Below are positions 16,616 through 26,027 of a DNA stretch of 64,000 bases, one piece after another. Each line of letters starts with the position of its first letter. The stretch's first letter is position 1. Origin of the DNA: Rhodoferax aquaticus (lineage in GTDB: Bacteria > Pseudomonadota > Gammaproteobacteria > Burkholderiales > Burkholderiaceae_C); contig NZ_CP036282.1 in assembly GCF_006974105.1 (NCBI RefSeq), positions 3,720,001 through 3,784,000 on the forward strand. The letters run 5' to 3'. The notes under the pieces are model-generated. The model worked only from the letters and a program-made list of their open reading frames with translations. It made no database searches and was not told the DNA's origin. The position numbers and the translations under genes are program-made.

Positions 16616-17275
16616 ATGAATGAATTCATGGTCACTCCCATTCTGACGGTGGATACCGTTCTGCTCACCATTGTTGACTCAGAGCTGTGCGTAGCCCTGC
16701 ACCAGCGCGAGGCTGCGCCGTTTGCTGGTCATTGGGCCCTGCCAGGGGGCTTTATACACACCCACGAAGATGACTCCGCTAAGGCTGCCGCGGCTAGAGT
16801 GTTAGAGGTGAAAGCCGGGGTGCGGAGCCCCTACCTTGAGGAATTCGGAACCTTCTCGGGGCCGGTACGTGACCCGCGGGGCTGGTCGATGACGGTGGTG
16901 TACTTTGCATTGGTGCCTGTAGTGTCGCAAGCAGCCGCCATGTTTCCAGTGAATCAGTTACCGAACCTTCCATTCGACCACAGCCAGATTGTCTCCGGCG
17001 TGGTCCAAAGAGTGCGCAGCAAGGCCAGCTATTCATCGCTTCCCGTGTTTTTGTGCCCTACTGAGTTCACCATTGCTGAACTACATGCAACCTACGAGGT
17101 TGTGCAAAACGAAGCCATCAATATCGCGAATTTCCGCAGAAAACTGGCTGATTTAGACGTTTTGGAGCCCGTACCCGGCGCACTACGGACAGCAGGCCGC
17201 AGCCGCCCTAGTCAAATCTACAGGCTAAAAAAACGATACAAAGATGCTTTATCCGTAAGAGAACGGGGCATTTAA
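16616..17275 (+). CDS. nrtR: NrtR, Nudix-related repressor of NAD metabolism
   Basis: 219 residues. The N-terminal Nudix-like domain (PILTVDTVLLTIVD, GHWALPGGFIHTHEDDSAKA) lacks the catalytic REUXEE run, reading RVLEVKAG, so it is a ligand sensor rather than a hydrolase. The C-terminal winged helix (FTIAELHATYEVVQNEAINI, NFRRKLADLDVLEPV, YRLKKRY) is the NrtR DNA-binding domain. The frame opens at 16601, but that ATG lies inside the -10 and palindrome, so ATG 16616 or 16628 is the real start. It should control the divergent pncA-nadM operon. Confidence 0.9.
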   Translation: MNEFMVTPILTVDTVLLTIVDSELCVALHQREAAPFAGHWALPGGFIHTHEDDSAKAAAARVLEVKAGVRSPYLEEFGTFSGPVRDPRGWSMTVVYFALVPVVSQAAAMFPVNQLPNLPFDHSQIVSGVVQRVRSKASYSSLPVFLCPTEFTIAELHATYEVVQNEAINIANFRRKLADLDVLEPVPGALRTAGRSRPSQIYRLKKRYKDALSVRERGI

Positions 17276-17296
17276 AACCGCGCAAGAGAACCGGCA

Positions 17297-17818
17297 TTAC
17301 TTTGCTGGAGTCCCTGCCAACTCCAGCTGCATCACGATCATGTTGACTAACGTCGCTACAGAGGGGCGCCCTGTTTCCATGACGAAATGCGCTGTTTCTC
17401 GATACAAGGGGTCGCGCACCGCAAACAAGTCGCGCATTTTTCCCAAAGGGTCAGCAACTTGCAAAAGAGGTCTGCTTTGGTCATGTCGCAATCGCCGATA
17501 CAGTTCGTCTGGATTGGACTTCAAATAAACGACAGGGCCACTTCGGTGCAGAGCATGTCGATTATTGGTTCTCAGCACCACCCCACCACCCGTAGACAAA
17601 ACACAAGAAGGTCCCGCAACCAACTCTGCAATGACCTGTTCTTCGAGATCCCTGAACGGCGCCTCACCGTGTTGCTCAAAGTATGTTCGAATTGGGATGC
17701 CAATCCGAACTTCAATGACTTGGTCTGAATCCTGAAAAGGTAACTGGAGGCGTCTGGCAAGTTGCCGGCCTACGGTGGTTTTTCCGGAGCCTGGCAGCCC
17801 TACTAAACTAACTATCAA
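17297..17818 (-). CDS. aroK: Shikimate kinase
   Basis: 173 residues. Phosphorylates shikimate at O3 in the common aromatic pathway. Walker A is LVGLPGSGKTTVGRQLA; the shikimate-binding residues appear in FQDSDQVIE, FRDLEEQVI and STGGGVVLR, and the lid Arg in RRLRHDQSRPLL. It follows pilQ by 29 bp, the conserved pilQ-aroK order. The usual next gene aroB is absent: after aroK the sequence converges on nrtR. Confidence 0.95.
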   Translation of the reverse strand: MIVSLVGLPGSGKTTVGRQLARRLQLPFQDSDQVIEVRIGIPIRTYFEQHGEAPFRDLEEQVIAELVAGPSCVLSTGGGVVLRTNNRHALHRSGPVVYLKSNPDELYRRLRHDQSRPLLQVADPLGKMRDLFAVRDPLYRETAHFVMETGRPSVATLVNMIVMQLELAGTPAK

Positions 17819-17847
17819 AGCAATACCACTAACGAAGCTAAAGTAAC

Positions 17848-19941
17848 TTATCGACCCAAGGCCTTCTCAGCCAGCATTTTTGGGGTGATAAACACCAGCA
17901 TTTCGCGCTTTGTTGTAGAGCGTGACTTGTTCTTAAACAAGATTCCCAATCCAGGTAGGTCCCCAAAGAATGGGACCTTGGTCTCGCTCTCAGTTTGGTC
18001 TTCAGTGAAGATTCCGCCAATGACGACAGTTCCACCGTTCTCCACCAACACCTGCGTTTTGACATGCTTAGTGTCAATTGCAAATCCCGCAGGTGTGGAC
18101 TGGCCGACCGTATCCTTTGAAACATCGAGATCGAGAATCACATTGCCATCCGGTGTGATTTGAGGCGTTACTTCAAGCTTCAAATTCGCTTTACGAAACG
18201 CAATGGAAGTCGCTCCACTCGAAGAAGCAACCTGGTAAGGCAGCTCAGTACCTTGCTCGATAATTGCGGGCTTCTGATCCGCGGTTACAACGCGAGGACT
18301 AGAAACAACTTTGCCTTTTCCGTCAGCCTCAAGCGCAGAGATTTCTAGATTCAAAAACGGCCCGGCACCCGCCCCAAATAAAGACACTGCAAAACTGGCC
18401 GCGTTGCTAGAGCCCAATGCCCCAGTCGACGGTAGGTTTACAAAATTGCCGGAAGTTGTTCCTTGCGCACCAGCAACATAGCTCGATCCAATTGCACCTC
18501 TGAATGGGCCTCCAGAGTCGGCACCAACGTCAATGACTTGCCCACCACCGCCCAGCTTAACACCCAAAGATTTACCAAAACTATCAGAAGCCTCGACAAT
18601 GCGCGCCTCAATCAAGACTTGACGAACGGAAACGTCAATCTTGCCGATCAGCTGCTCCACTTGCTCCAATTTGCTTGGGATGTCGGTGACAAAGAGTTGG
18701 TTGGTTCTAGTTTCCGAAATCACACTTCCGCGCGCACTCAAAATAGCCTTCGCCCCAGCACCGCCCCCACCGGTCAAACCAGCCGCTATTTCTGTGGCTT
18801 TGGCATAGTTGATCTGAAATGACTGCGTCCTCAACGGCTCCAAACTCTGAACTGCAGTCGCAGATTCGAGCTCAAGTTTCTCCTTAGCTGCGAGTTCGTC
18901 CTTAGGCGCAATCAGTAGTACGTTTCCTGTTTTGCGCATGCCAAGATTTTTTGACTGCAAGATGATATCCAAGGCTTGATCCCACGGCACATCTTGCAAG
19001 CGCAAGGTGACTGCACCCGAAACAGCATCTGAAGTAATAATGTTGAAATTGGTGAAGTCAGCTATCACTTGCAAAAGGGAGCGTACTTCAATGTTTTGGA
19101 AGTTCAAAGAAAGCTTTTGCCCAGTATAGCCAACGCCTTGCGTGAGCTTTTTGGGGTCGACTTTGATTTCCTTGACTTCAATGACGAATTGCTCATCGCT
19201 TTGGTAGGCGCTATGCTCCCATTGCCCTTGGGGCTCAATGACCATCCGAACACGATCCCCCGTTTGGAAGGTTGTTACGGTCTTAACAGGGGTCCCAAAG
19301 TCAGACACATCCAATCGACGCCGCAGCCCCTCTGGCAAAGTAGACTTCATAAACTCAACCACCAACGATTGCCCTTGCTGACGAATATCAACCCCCACTT
19401 GGTTGTTGGGCAAGCTGACTACGACACGTCCTGCACCATCAGCCGTTCGCCTAAAGTCCAGATCTTTCAATGGCGCGGAATCTCTAGCCTTACTTTCGGA
19501 GAACGAGGGCGCCGTCGCTGAACTGGCAGGTACAGCGCCAACAGGGTCCAAAACTACCAACAGAGACTTCCCTTGAATCTCCGCCCTATAAGCCGCAGCT
19601 TGCTTGAGATTAAGCACTACACGTGTGCGCTCGCCTGCCTGCACCACACTGACGGACTTCAAATTGCCTTGGTTTATTTCTACGCTGGACCGTCCCATTG
19701 AATTTCCAACGCCGGGAAAATCCAATGCAATACGCGCAGGAGATTGAATTGAAAAACCCGTTGGAACCGCGCTCAACGGTTGACTTAAATCGATTCGAAC
19801 GACCTCCGAACCACCTTGTACCGAACCAGTCACCGACTCAATGGCGACTTGTGCGTAGGAATTCAACGCAATGAATCCAGTGAAAACCACAGACCCCAAC
19901 TTAGCAAGCATGCCCATATACAACTGATATACATTTCTCAT
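17848..19941 (-). CDS. pilQ: Type IV pilus secretin PilQ
   Basis: 697 residues. Outer-membrane ring through which the type IV pilus is extruded; the same apparatus serves twitching and DNA uptake. A signal peptide (about residues 10-31, ending SYAQ) is followed by two AMIN domains for peptidoglycan binding (IDLSQPLSAVPTGFSIQSPA and DLDFRRTADGAGRVVVSL), an STN/secretin N0-N1 region (QKLSLNFQNIEVRSLLQVIA) and the C-terminal secretin barrel (VASSSGATSIAFRKANLKLE, then VVIGGIFTEDQTE and VPFFGDLPGLGILFKN). It overlaps pilP by 4 bp. Confidence 0.96.
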   Translation of the reverse strand: MRNVYQLYMGMLAKLGSVVFTGFIALNSYAQVAIESVTGSVQGGSEVVRIDLSQPLSAVPTGFSIQSPARIALDFPGVGNSMGRSSVEINQGNLKSVSVVQAGERTRVVLNLKQAAAYRAEIQGKSLLVVLDPVGAVPASSATAPSFSESKARDSAPLKDLDFRRTADGAGRVVVSLPNNQVGVDIRQQGQSLVVEFMKSTLPEGLRRRLDVSDFGTPVKTVTTFQTGDRVRMVIEPQGQWEHSAYQSDEQFVIEVKEIKVDPKKLTQGVGYTGQKLSLNFQNIEVRSLLQVIADFTNFNIITSDAVSGAVTLRLQDVPWDQALDIILQSKNLGMRKTGNVLLIAPKDELAAKEKLELESATAVQSLEPLRTQSFQINYAKATEIAAGLTGGGGAGAKAILSARGSVISETRTNQLFVTDIPSKLEQVEQLIGKIDVSVRQVLIEARIVEASDSFGKSLGVKLGGGGQVIDVGADSGGPFRGAIGSSYVAGAQGTTSGNFVNLPSTGALGSSNAASFAVSLFGAGAGPFLNLEISALEADGKGKVVSSPRVVTADQKPAIIEQGTELPYQVASSSGATSIAFRKANLKLEVTPQITPDGNVILDLDVSKDTVGQSTPAGFAIDTKHVKTQVLVENGGTVVIGGIFTEDQTESETKVPFFGDLPGLGILFKNKSRSTTKREMLVFITPKMLAEKALGR

Positions 19942-20477
19942 TTAGAACCTTCTTTCAGCTGCAGTGTCGCAATACGTTCCGTCCACTCTCCAACAGCATC
20001 TTGCACAATCTCTCTAAGCGTTACTTCTGTTTCATTGATCTTCGTCACCTTACCAAAGTTTTGGCCTAGGTAATTGCCAACCTTCACTTGGTATAGAAGT
20101 TGATCTACCTTCACTAAAGCAATCGGTTGACTAGCTCTAAAGATACTCCCCACCAAACTCATGCTATCCAGAGGAAATCCCTCCAGTGGCTCTTTACGCC
20201 TTGCCAATTCGGGAGCAACTAGGGCCCCATTCGCTGCTACTTGAGCGGATTCTTTTTTCAGTGCTTGCGTTAACTTTTGGCTGCTGAATGGCTCTGTGGA
20301 TGCTGAGTTTGTATAGGCCTCTGGCACAAATTGCTTGGGGGCAGGTAGCGGTTTGACTTTCGGTCTCGCCTGGTTTTTTTCGTCAACCATCCATTGGCGT
20401 ATTTCATCTTCTTGCGCGGCCCCACATGCGGATAGCAACAAGATGAGAAGTAAAACAAAAGATAAACGCACCATCAC
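19938..20477 (-). CDS. pilP: Type IV pilus lipoprotein PilP
   Basis: 179 residues. A lipobox (LLLILLLSACGAAQ) gives an inner-membrane-anchored lipoprotein. The C-terminal beta-domain (SLVGSIFRASQPIALVKVDQ, YQVKVGNYLGQNFGKVTKIN) is the part that contacts PilQ. It links the PilMNO inner-membrane complex to the secretin. Stop overlaps the pilQ start by ATGA; start overlaps the pilO stop by 4 bp. Confidence 0.95.
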   Translation of the reverse strand: MMVRLSFVLLLILLLSACGAAQEDEIRQWMVDEKNQARPKVKPLPAPKQFVPEAYTNSASTEPFSSQKLTQALKKESAQVAANGALVAPELARRKEPLEGFPLDSMSLVGSIFRASQPIALVKVDQLLYQVKVGNYLGQNFGKVTKINETEVTLREIVQDAVGEWTERIATLQLKEGSK

Positions 20478-21145
20478 TTCTTCGCTCCAGCAGCTGATTT
20501 TTGAGAAGCGACCTCATTGGCATCCAAATATCTAAATGTCTTTGCAACCGCATCCATGGTCAATGTACCATCTGCGCGAGGTGCAATGTTTAAACCGTTT
20601 AAGGTCACAATACGTGACAAGTGTGCAATATCAGACGCAAAAGCACCTAGGTCATGGTATCTTCCGCTCACCTTAATTGTGATGGGGAGTTCTGCATAAT
20701 ACTCTTTGACGGCAATTTGGCCGGGGCGAAATAGGTCAAATTGCAAACTCCTACCTATACCGGCTTGGTTGATATCCGACAACAAGGCATCCATTTCAGC
20801 TTTACTAGGCAGCTGTTTTTCTAGTTGAGTCACATATTGCTCAACTTGCTCTCTCTGCTTCTTCAGAACATCCAAATTAACAGCCTTAGTTAACTTCGTC
20901 CTGTATTCCTCACGTAGCTTCACTTCTTTTTCAGCTTCTTGTTGCAAGACCTCTTGTGACGAACTGAGCCAAGCAAACCATAGTACGATCACAACAGCTA
21001 TCGAGGAGGCTGCAAAAAGCGCCATTCTCGGCACTATTGGCCATAGCACCGGATCTTTAGGATCCAAATCACGAAACTGTCCGAGCAACTGGTTCTGCAG
21101 AGCTGCCAAATCGATGCTGCTTGATTCTTTTTTTGCCATGACCAT
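20474..21145 (-). CDS. pilO: Type IV pilus inner-membrane protein PilO
   Basis: 223 residues. A short cytoplasmic tail with a single membrane segment (MALFAASSIAVVIVLWFAWL, about residues 41-60), a periplasmic coiled coil rich in Glu/Lys (about 65-115), then the ferredoxin-like core (RSLQFDLFRPGQIAVKEYYA). It dimerises with PilN and helps set pilus dynamics. It sits 2 bp after pilN and overlaps pilP. Confidence 0.95.
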   Translation of the reverse strand: MVMAKKESSSIDLAALQNQLLGQFRDLDPKDPVLWPIVPRMALFAASSIAVVIVLWFAWLSSSQEVLQQEAEKEVKLREEYRTKLTKAVNLDVLKKQREQVEQYVTQLEKQLPSKAEMDALLSDINQAGIGRSLQFDLFRPGQIAVKEYYAELPITIKVSGRYHDLGAFASDIAHLSRIVTLNGLNIAPRADGTLTMDAVAKTFRYLDANEVASQKSAAGAKK

Positions 21146-21147
21146 TT

Positions 21148-21786
21148 CTATTTTTTAACCGCGGGGTTGGGCGTCTTTTCACTTGGAATAGATGCCTCCG
21201 CTTTGGCTAACGCTTGCTCCGCTTCGCTCGCCCTCATCAGCCTAAACTTGATTGTAAAGTTCGCTACTTTTCTTGAGTCTTTAGGACTCAAAGCGACGGA
21301 TCCCGACACAATTTCAATCAGTTCTGGCTTGCTGAACCACGGTGTATTATCCGAAAGCTTGCGAAGCAACTCTGAAACCCGCTCATTCGACTGAGCTGAA
21401 CCAGTAATTGCAATAATCTGGTCAATTTGAGCCATCTTATTGATGTAAACACCATCTGGCAGCTGATTAACCAACTCTGTAAGTAGATGGACCGGCAAAT
21501 TTCTATCTGACTGCAAGTCTTCCACAGCCTGTTGGCGTGCTCGCAAGGCAGCAATTTCCGATTCAAGTCCAGCAATATCTTTGATCTGGCTGTCGAGTTT
21601 TGCAATCTCGGACGAAAGCACCCCATTACTATTTTGTTGCACAGCAATCGCTGCTTGGTACCAAAGGAATACGGCTCCTGCTATAACGCCACCAAACAAT
21701 GCCGATGCGCCCAAGGAAACATTAAAAAGATCACGTCTGCGCTTTCTAGCAGCTTCCCGATGGGGCAATAGATTGATGAGAATCAT
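21148..21786 (-). CDS. pilN: Type IV pilus inner-membrane protein PilN
   Basis: 212 residues from ATG 21786. The N-terminus MILINLLPHREAARKRRRDL contains the conserved INLLP motif that docks into the cytoplasmic PilM. One membrane segment follows (about 25-45), then a coiled coil and the periplasmic core. The frame opens at 21816, but the chosen ATG gives the canonical N-terminus and overlaps the pilM stop as ATGA, implying coupled translation. Confidence 0.95.
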   Translation of the reverse strand: MILINLLPHREAARKRRRDLFNVSLGASALFGGVIAGAVFLWYQAAIAVQQNSNGVLSSEIAKLDSQIKDIAGLESEIAALRARQQAVEDLQSDRNLPVHLLTELVNQLPDGVYINKMAQIDQIIAITGSAQSNERVSELLRKLSDNTPWFSKPELIEIVSGSVALSPKDSRKVANFTIKFRLMRASEAEQALAKAEASIPSEKTPNPAVKK

Positions 21787-22868
21787 TGACTGAATCTCCT
21801 CAACGCCAAACCACAAGATGTAAGGTACGACGGCGCCTCACGTGTCATACGCTTTAATTTGACAGAGTCCCCAATTTCCATTCCATCGAACGGATTTAGA
21901 AGACTACATGGAAATGAACTTTGCTGAGTTACGGCTACAGTAAGACCAGGCAGCGCTGCCGATCCACCTGCGAGCAAGATATAGTCCACTCTATTGTGAG
22001 GGGTGCTGGTGAAGAAAAACTGCAATGCGCGACCCAGCTCTTGGACCATTGTCTCGATAAATGGTTTTAAGACCATCGCATCGTAGTCTTCGGGCAATTC
22101 CCCGCTGCGCTTTTTGGCCTCCGCTTCTTCCATTGAAAAGCCATACTGGCGCACAATCAATTGCGTTAATTGTGCGCCGCCAAAGGCCTGATCACGATCG
22201 TAAAGCACCTCTTCATCACGCAGCACTTGCATGCTCGTTGTCATTGCGCCAATTTCAAACAAGGCGACAATAAGTCCTGCACCTTGATTGGGCAAATTAG
22301 AGATCAAGCGCCCTGCGGCCAAGCGTGAAGCATACGACTCCACATCAACAATAACAGGGGTCAGTCCGGCGGCTTCGGCCAATCCTTGTATATCTTGCAC
22401 CTTTTCCCTCCTCGATGCAGCGATCAGGACCTCAACATCACCCGCAGAGGTGGCACTGGGCCCAATGACACAAAAGTCAAGACTCACTTCATCAAGAGGA
22501 AATGGAATGTATTGATTAGCTTCTGTCTCCACCTGTTGTTCTAGCTCTTGCTCAGACAGTCCACCCAAAAGAATGATCTTTTTTGTTATGACCGCCGATG
22601 GTGGCAACGCCATAGCGACGTTCTTAGTTTTCGTGCCACTTTTCTTGACTAGTCGACGCAGCGCCTCAGCCACTTCATCGAACTTTTCTATGTTGCCGTC
22701 GACAATCCAACCTCGATCTAGAGGCTCAATGGCGCAGTGCTCCAATACTAGGTTGCCGGCTTTGTCTTGCCCTAGCTCCACTAGCTTAACGCTAGACGAA
22801 CTAATATCCAGTCCTAACATAGGAGCTGGTTTACGACTGAATAACGACCCCAACGAGATCAAAAGCAT
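21783..22868 (-). CDS. pilM: Type IV pilus actin-like ATPase PilM
   Basis: 361 residues, FtsA/actin-like fold. It starts MLLISLGSLFSRKPAPMLGL; the phosphate-1 region is LGLDISSSSVKLVELGQ and the adenosine motif LLAGGSAALPGL. It binds the PilN INLLP peptide on the cytoplasmic face and organises the PilMNOP ring. First gene of pilMNOPQ, divergent from the PBP1A gene across a 266-bp spacer, an arrangement conserved in many Proteobacteria. Confidence 0.95.
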   Translation of the reverse strand: MLLISLGSLFSRKPAPMLGLDISSSSVKLVELGQDKAGNLVLEHCAIEPLDRGWIVDGNIEKFDEVAEALRRLVKKSGTKTKNVAMALPPSAVITKKIILLGGLSEQELEQQVETEANQYIPFPLDEVSLDFCVIGPSATSAGDVEVLIAASRREKVQDIQGLAEAAGLTPVIVDVESYASRLAAGRLISNLPNQGAGLIVALFEIGAMTTSMQVLRDEEVLYDRDQAFGGAQLTQLIVRQYGFSMEEAEAKKRSGELPEDYDAMVLKPFIETMVQELGRALQFFFTSTPHNRVDYILLAGGSAALPGLTVAVTQQSSFPCSLLNPFDGMEIGDSVKLKRMTREAPSYLTSCGLALRRFSQ

Positions 22869-23134
22869 CTCCTAGCTACAAAGACCGTTCGACGGCCACT
22901 CTTAAGAAACCACTTGAATGTTATCAGTAAGACCTTTGTTCACCAAAGACTTTTATGGTTTCAAGTTGTATTTGCCGTTGCCGAAAGTGGACTACAACCT
23001 GTGCACTTTGTCGAGAACTTCACCATTGACCCTCGTGTTAAACACATACATCAACGAAGCTGAAGGTTGATGTTGGCACAGCTTTCGTATTTCTATAATT
23101 CCTTTTCTGAATCAAACACTGGTGGACGTGAAAA
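22869..23134. other. Divergent pilM / PBP1A intergenic region
   Basis: 266 bp without an ORF, expected to hold both promoters. On the plus strand TATAAT at 23094-23099 with TTGGCA at 23073-23078 is the best candidate, listed separately. An AAAGTG/CACTTT inverted repeat lies near 22984-23008. I cannot place the pilM promoter with confidence. Confidence 0.5.
23073..23099 (+). promoter_or_regulatory. Candidate promoter for the PBP1A gene
   Basis: A consensus -10 TATAAT (23094-23099) lies about 35 bp before the coding start. The nearest -35-like hexamer, TTGGCA (23073-23078), has a short 15-bp spacer; TGTTGG two bases upstream would give 17 bp but is a weaker match. Confidence 0.45.
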
Positions 23135-25498
23135 TTGACCAATACTACAAGCCCCAAGACCCCACCAGCAACACTTGTTAGCTTGCTTGTACGGGGACTG
23201 ATATGGGTATGCGGGCTGACAGCTGCCGGTGTATTGGCGTTGGTAGCTGTGATTGCAATGGCCTTGGCGGTTGCATACCCTAACCTGCCAGATATTTCAG
23301 ATCTTCTGGACTACAGACCTAAGCTGCCTCTGCGGGTGTTTTCCGCAGAGGGCGACCTGCTTGCCGAGTTCGGCGAGGAGCGGAGACACCTCACCCCCAT
23401 CAAAGAAATCCCCAAAGTGATGATCGACGCCGTTCTGGCCATCGAAGACTCAGAGTTTTATCAGCATGGTGGCGTTTCTTACAAGGGATTCGTGAGAGCT
23501 GCAATCGCCAACCTTGGGCGATCCAAAAGCCAAGGCGCCTCAACGATCACGATGCAAGTGGCCAGAAACGTGTATCTCAGCGCTGAGAAGAACTACATGC
23601 GCAAGATCTATGAAATTCTGCTGACGTTCAAGCTCGAGCATTTGCTCAACAAGGATCAAATCCTTGAAATTTACATGAACCAAATTTTTTTAGGCAATCG
23701 GGCCTATGGATTTGCTGCAGCAGCAGATGCCTATTTTGGCAAACCGCTTAAGGAAATAACGATTGCGGAAGCTGCTATGTTGGCTGGATTGCCCAAGGCT
23801 CCTTCAGCCTACAACCCTATAGTCAATCCCAAGCGCGCGCGCGTTAGACAGCTGCACATTATCGATCGCATGCTAGAAAATGGATTCATCACGGCACAAC
23901 AAGCGGAAACCGCCCGGACGCAGGATCTAAAGCTAAATAGCCCCTCCAGTGCGACCCGAGTCCATGCCGAATACGTCACCGAGATGGTTCGCCAATTGAT
24001 GTATGCGCAGTATGGGGAAGAGACCTACACCAGAGGGCTTGACGTGCAGACCACCTTAAGCAGCTCAAACCAAGATGCCGCATATAGGGCGTTGCGCCGC
24101 GGGATTATGGATTTTGAACGCCGTCAGGTCTATCGTGGTCCAGAGAAGTTTATTGCTTTGCCCAGTACACAGTCTGAAAGAGACGATGCGATTGATGAGG
24201 CTCTGGATGAACATCCTGATAATGGCGATGTACTTTCAGCAGTTGTTCTAGAAGCGGATGCCAAGCAGATCAAGGCAATTCGGCAAAACGGTGAGTTAGT
24301 TGAGATCAGCGGAGATGGATTGAAGCCTGCCCAGTCAGGCCTATCAGACAAAGCGCCGCCGAATATCAAGATTCGCAAAGGTGCAGTGATACGAGTAACG
24401 AAGACTAGCAAAGGCACATGGGAGATAACTCAATTGCCTGAAGTCGAAGGCGCATTTGTCGCCATCGATCCACGCGATGGTTCGATCAAAGCCCTTGTTG
24501 GAGGATTTGACTTTGCCAAAAACAAATTCAATCACGTAACCCAAGCTTGGCGACAACCTGGATCAAGCTTCAAGCCGTTCATTTATTCCGCAGCATTGGA
24601 AAAAGGATTCACCCCTGCTACGGTCATCAACGATGCACCGTTATTTTTCGATGCCAGCGTTACAGGTGGCCAACCTTGGGAGCCTAAGAATTACGACGGA
24701 ACCTTTGAGGGCCCCATGACCATCCGTCGTGGATTGGCAAAGTCCAAGAACATGATTTCCATTCAAGTCTTGCAATCTATTGGCCCTCAATATGCACAAG
24801 ACTGGATCACAAAGTTTGGCTTTGAAGCGGAGCGGCATCCGGCCTATTTGACAATGGCGCTAGGGGCGGGATCAGTGACCCCAATGCAAATGGCCACGGG
24901 CTATTCGGTATTTGCAAATGGCGGCTACCGCGTTAACCCGTGGTTGGTCACACAGGTTAAGGAACAACGAGGAAAGGTCTTGGTAGGAGCCAAGACCCCC
25001 TCACTAGACGAGACGTCAAGAGCCATTGATGCACGCAATGCATTCATGATGACCAGCCTGTTGCAAGAGGTTACACGCTCAGGAACCGCTGCACGCGCGC
25101 AAGCAACCTTAAAGCGCCCTGACGTATATGGAAAAACAGGCACTACGAATGATTCAATGGACGCATGGTTTGCTGGCTACCAGCCCACCCTGGCTGCAGT
25201 AACTTGGATCGGATACGACACACCTCGCAAGCTCGGAGACCGAGAAACCGGTGGGGGACTTAGTTTGCCCGTATGGATCAGCTTCATGGAAAGCGCACTC
25301 AAAGGAGTTCCCATTTCTGAACCACCAGCGCCAGAGGGCGTAGTCTATGTGGGTGGAGAGTGGTACTACGACGAGTACGCAAAAGGCGCTGGAGTCAGCA
25401 GTTTGGGCTTAGGAGAGAAGTCAGACGCCCCGAGCGGCGGAACTCCTGCGCCCGCAACCGAAGAGAAGAAGAAAATCTTGGACTTCTTCAAGAACTAA
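23135..25498 (+). CDS. mrcA: Penicillin-binding protein 1A (class A)
   Basis: 787 residues. A bifunctional peptidoglycan glycosyltransferase and transpeptidase anchored by one N-terminal membrane segment (about 14-45). GT51 motifs are [22 protein letters not shown] and [15 protein letters not shown]. The transpeptidase has SSFK in [15 protein letters not shown] in LAKSKNMIS and KTG in [15 protein letters not shown]. Start is TTG at 23135; no in-frame ATG is closer to the family N-terminus, so the start is slightly uncertain. It overlaps the convergent cyaY by 11 bp. Confidence 0.95.
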   Translation: MTNTTSPKTPPATLVSLLVRGLIWVCGLTAAGVLALVAVIAMALAVAYPNLPDISDLLDYRPKLPLRVFSAEGDLLAEFGEERRHLTPIKEIPKVMIDAVLAIEDSEFYQHGGVSYKGFVRAAIANLGRSKSQGASTITMQVARNVYLSAEKNYMRKIYEILLTFKLEHLLNKDQILEIYMNQIFLGNRAYGFAAAADAYFGKPLKEITIAEAAMLAGLPKAPSAYNPIVNPKRARVRQLHIIDRMLENGFITAQQAETARTQDLKLNSPSSATRVHAEYVTEMVRQLMYAQYGEETYTRGLDVQTTLSSSNQDAAYRALRRGIMDFERRQVYRGPEKFIALPSTQSERDDAIDEALDEHPDNGDVLSAVVLEADAKQIKAIRQNGELVEISGDGLKPAQSGLSDKAPPNIKIRKGAVIRVTKTSKGTWEITQLPEVEGAFVAIDPRDGSIKALVGGFDFAKNKFNHVTQAWRQPGSSFKPFIYSAALEKGFTPATVINDAPLFFDASVTGGQPWEPKNYDGTFEGPMTIRRGLAKSKNMISIQVLQSIGPQYAQDWITKFGFEAERHPAYLTMALGAGSVTPMQMATGYSVFANGGYRVNPWLVTQVKEQRGKVLVGAKTPSLDETSRAIDARNAFMMTSLLQEVTRSGTAARAQATLKRPDVYGKTGTTNDSMDAWFAGYQPTLAAVTWIGYDTPRKLGDRETGGGLSLPVWISFMESALKGVPISEPPAPEGVVYVGGEWYYDEYAKGAGVSSLGLGEKSDAPSGGTPAPATEEKKKILDFFKN

Positions 25499-25826
25499 GA
25501 CTTGTAAATTGAAGATCGCGCCCTGCTTGCTCACTCGCGCAGCGCGCGAGTATGCTGGGGAGGCTACCCAGCCCTTTGCTGTCCTCCCAACCTGTTGCAA
25601 CCCAACGAAAGTGGTAACCGCCGGACCTCGCGGCCAGCCATACTTCTTGAAGCGGTTTTTGCAAATTGAGAATGACTTGACTTCTGTTTGAAAAAGTAAT
25701 GGTTAGCATGTTCCCGATACGCTGATTGTCCAAATCAACATCCATCTCTTCGTTCAAACGGTCGCAGTTAGTCTCAATGCCGTTTAGCAAAGCCTCAGCG
25801 CGGTCCATAAACTCAGCATCTGTCAT
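25488..25826 (-). CDS. cyaY: Iron-sulfur cluster assembly regulator CyaY (frataxin)
   Basis: 112 residues, the normal CyaY length. It binds iron through an acidic first helix and modulates IscS. Acidic residues are seen in [20 protein letters not shown] and [16 protein letters not shown]; the frataxin sheet motif reads [20 protein letters not shown] followed by YHFRW. The frame extends to 25961, but the upstream part lies opposite lptM and is not CyaY. It is divergent from lptM by 20 bp, a gene order usual in Proteobacteria. Confidence 0.95.
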   Translation of the reverse strand: MTDAEFMDRAEALLNGIETNCDRLNEEMDVDLDNQRIGNMLTITFSNRSQVILNLQKPLQEVWLAARSGGYHFRWVATGWEDSKGLGSLPSILARCASEQAGRDLQFTSLSS

Positions 25827-25846
25827 TCTCACCTCATCACAATCAC

Positions 25847-25981
25847 ATGAAAAAACTTCAGCATACGTTAGCTTTAGTAGGAGTTGTAGGGTTTCTGCTT
25901 GCTGGTTGTGGGCAGCCTGGCCCACTCTACCTTCCCAAGCCTCCAGACACACAGGCGTCAAGCCCTAGTAACTCCAGCTAA
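25847..25981 (+). CDS. lptM: LptM-type small lipoprotein of LPS transport
   Basis: 44 residues, too short for most ORF cut-offs. A signal peptide with lipobox (FLLAGC, Cys21) is followed by [13 protein letters not shown], the conserved CGQKGPLYLP-type segment of LptM (YifL). In E. coli LptM helps mature the LptD disulfides in the outer-membrane LPS translocon. It is divergent from cyaY as in relatives, but the usual downstream lysA is not here; msrQ follows on the opposite strand. Confidence 0.9.
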   Translation: MKKLQHTLALVGVVGFLLAGCGQPGPLYLPKPPDTQASSPSNSS

Positions 25982-26027
25982 CTTGCCGCCTAAAGCAGGC
26001 TCTCAAGGCCAGCGCGAAAAAGACACG

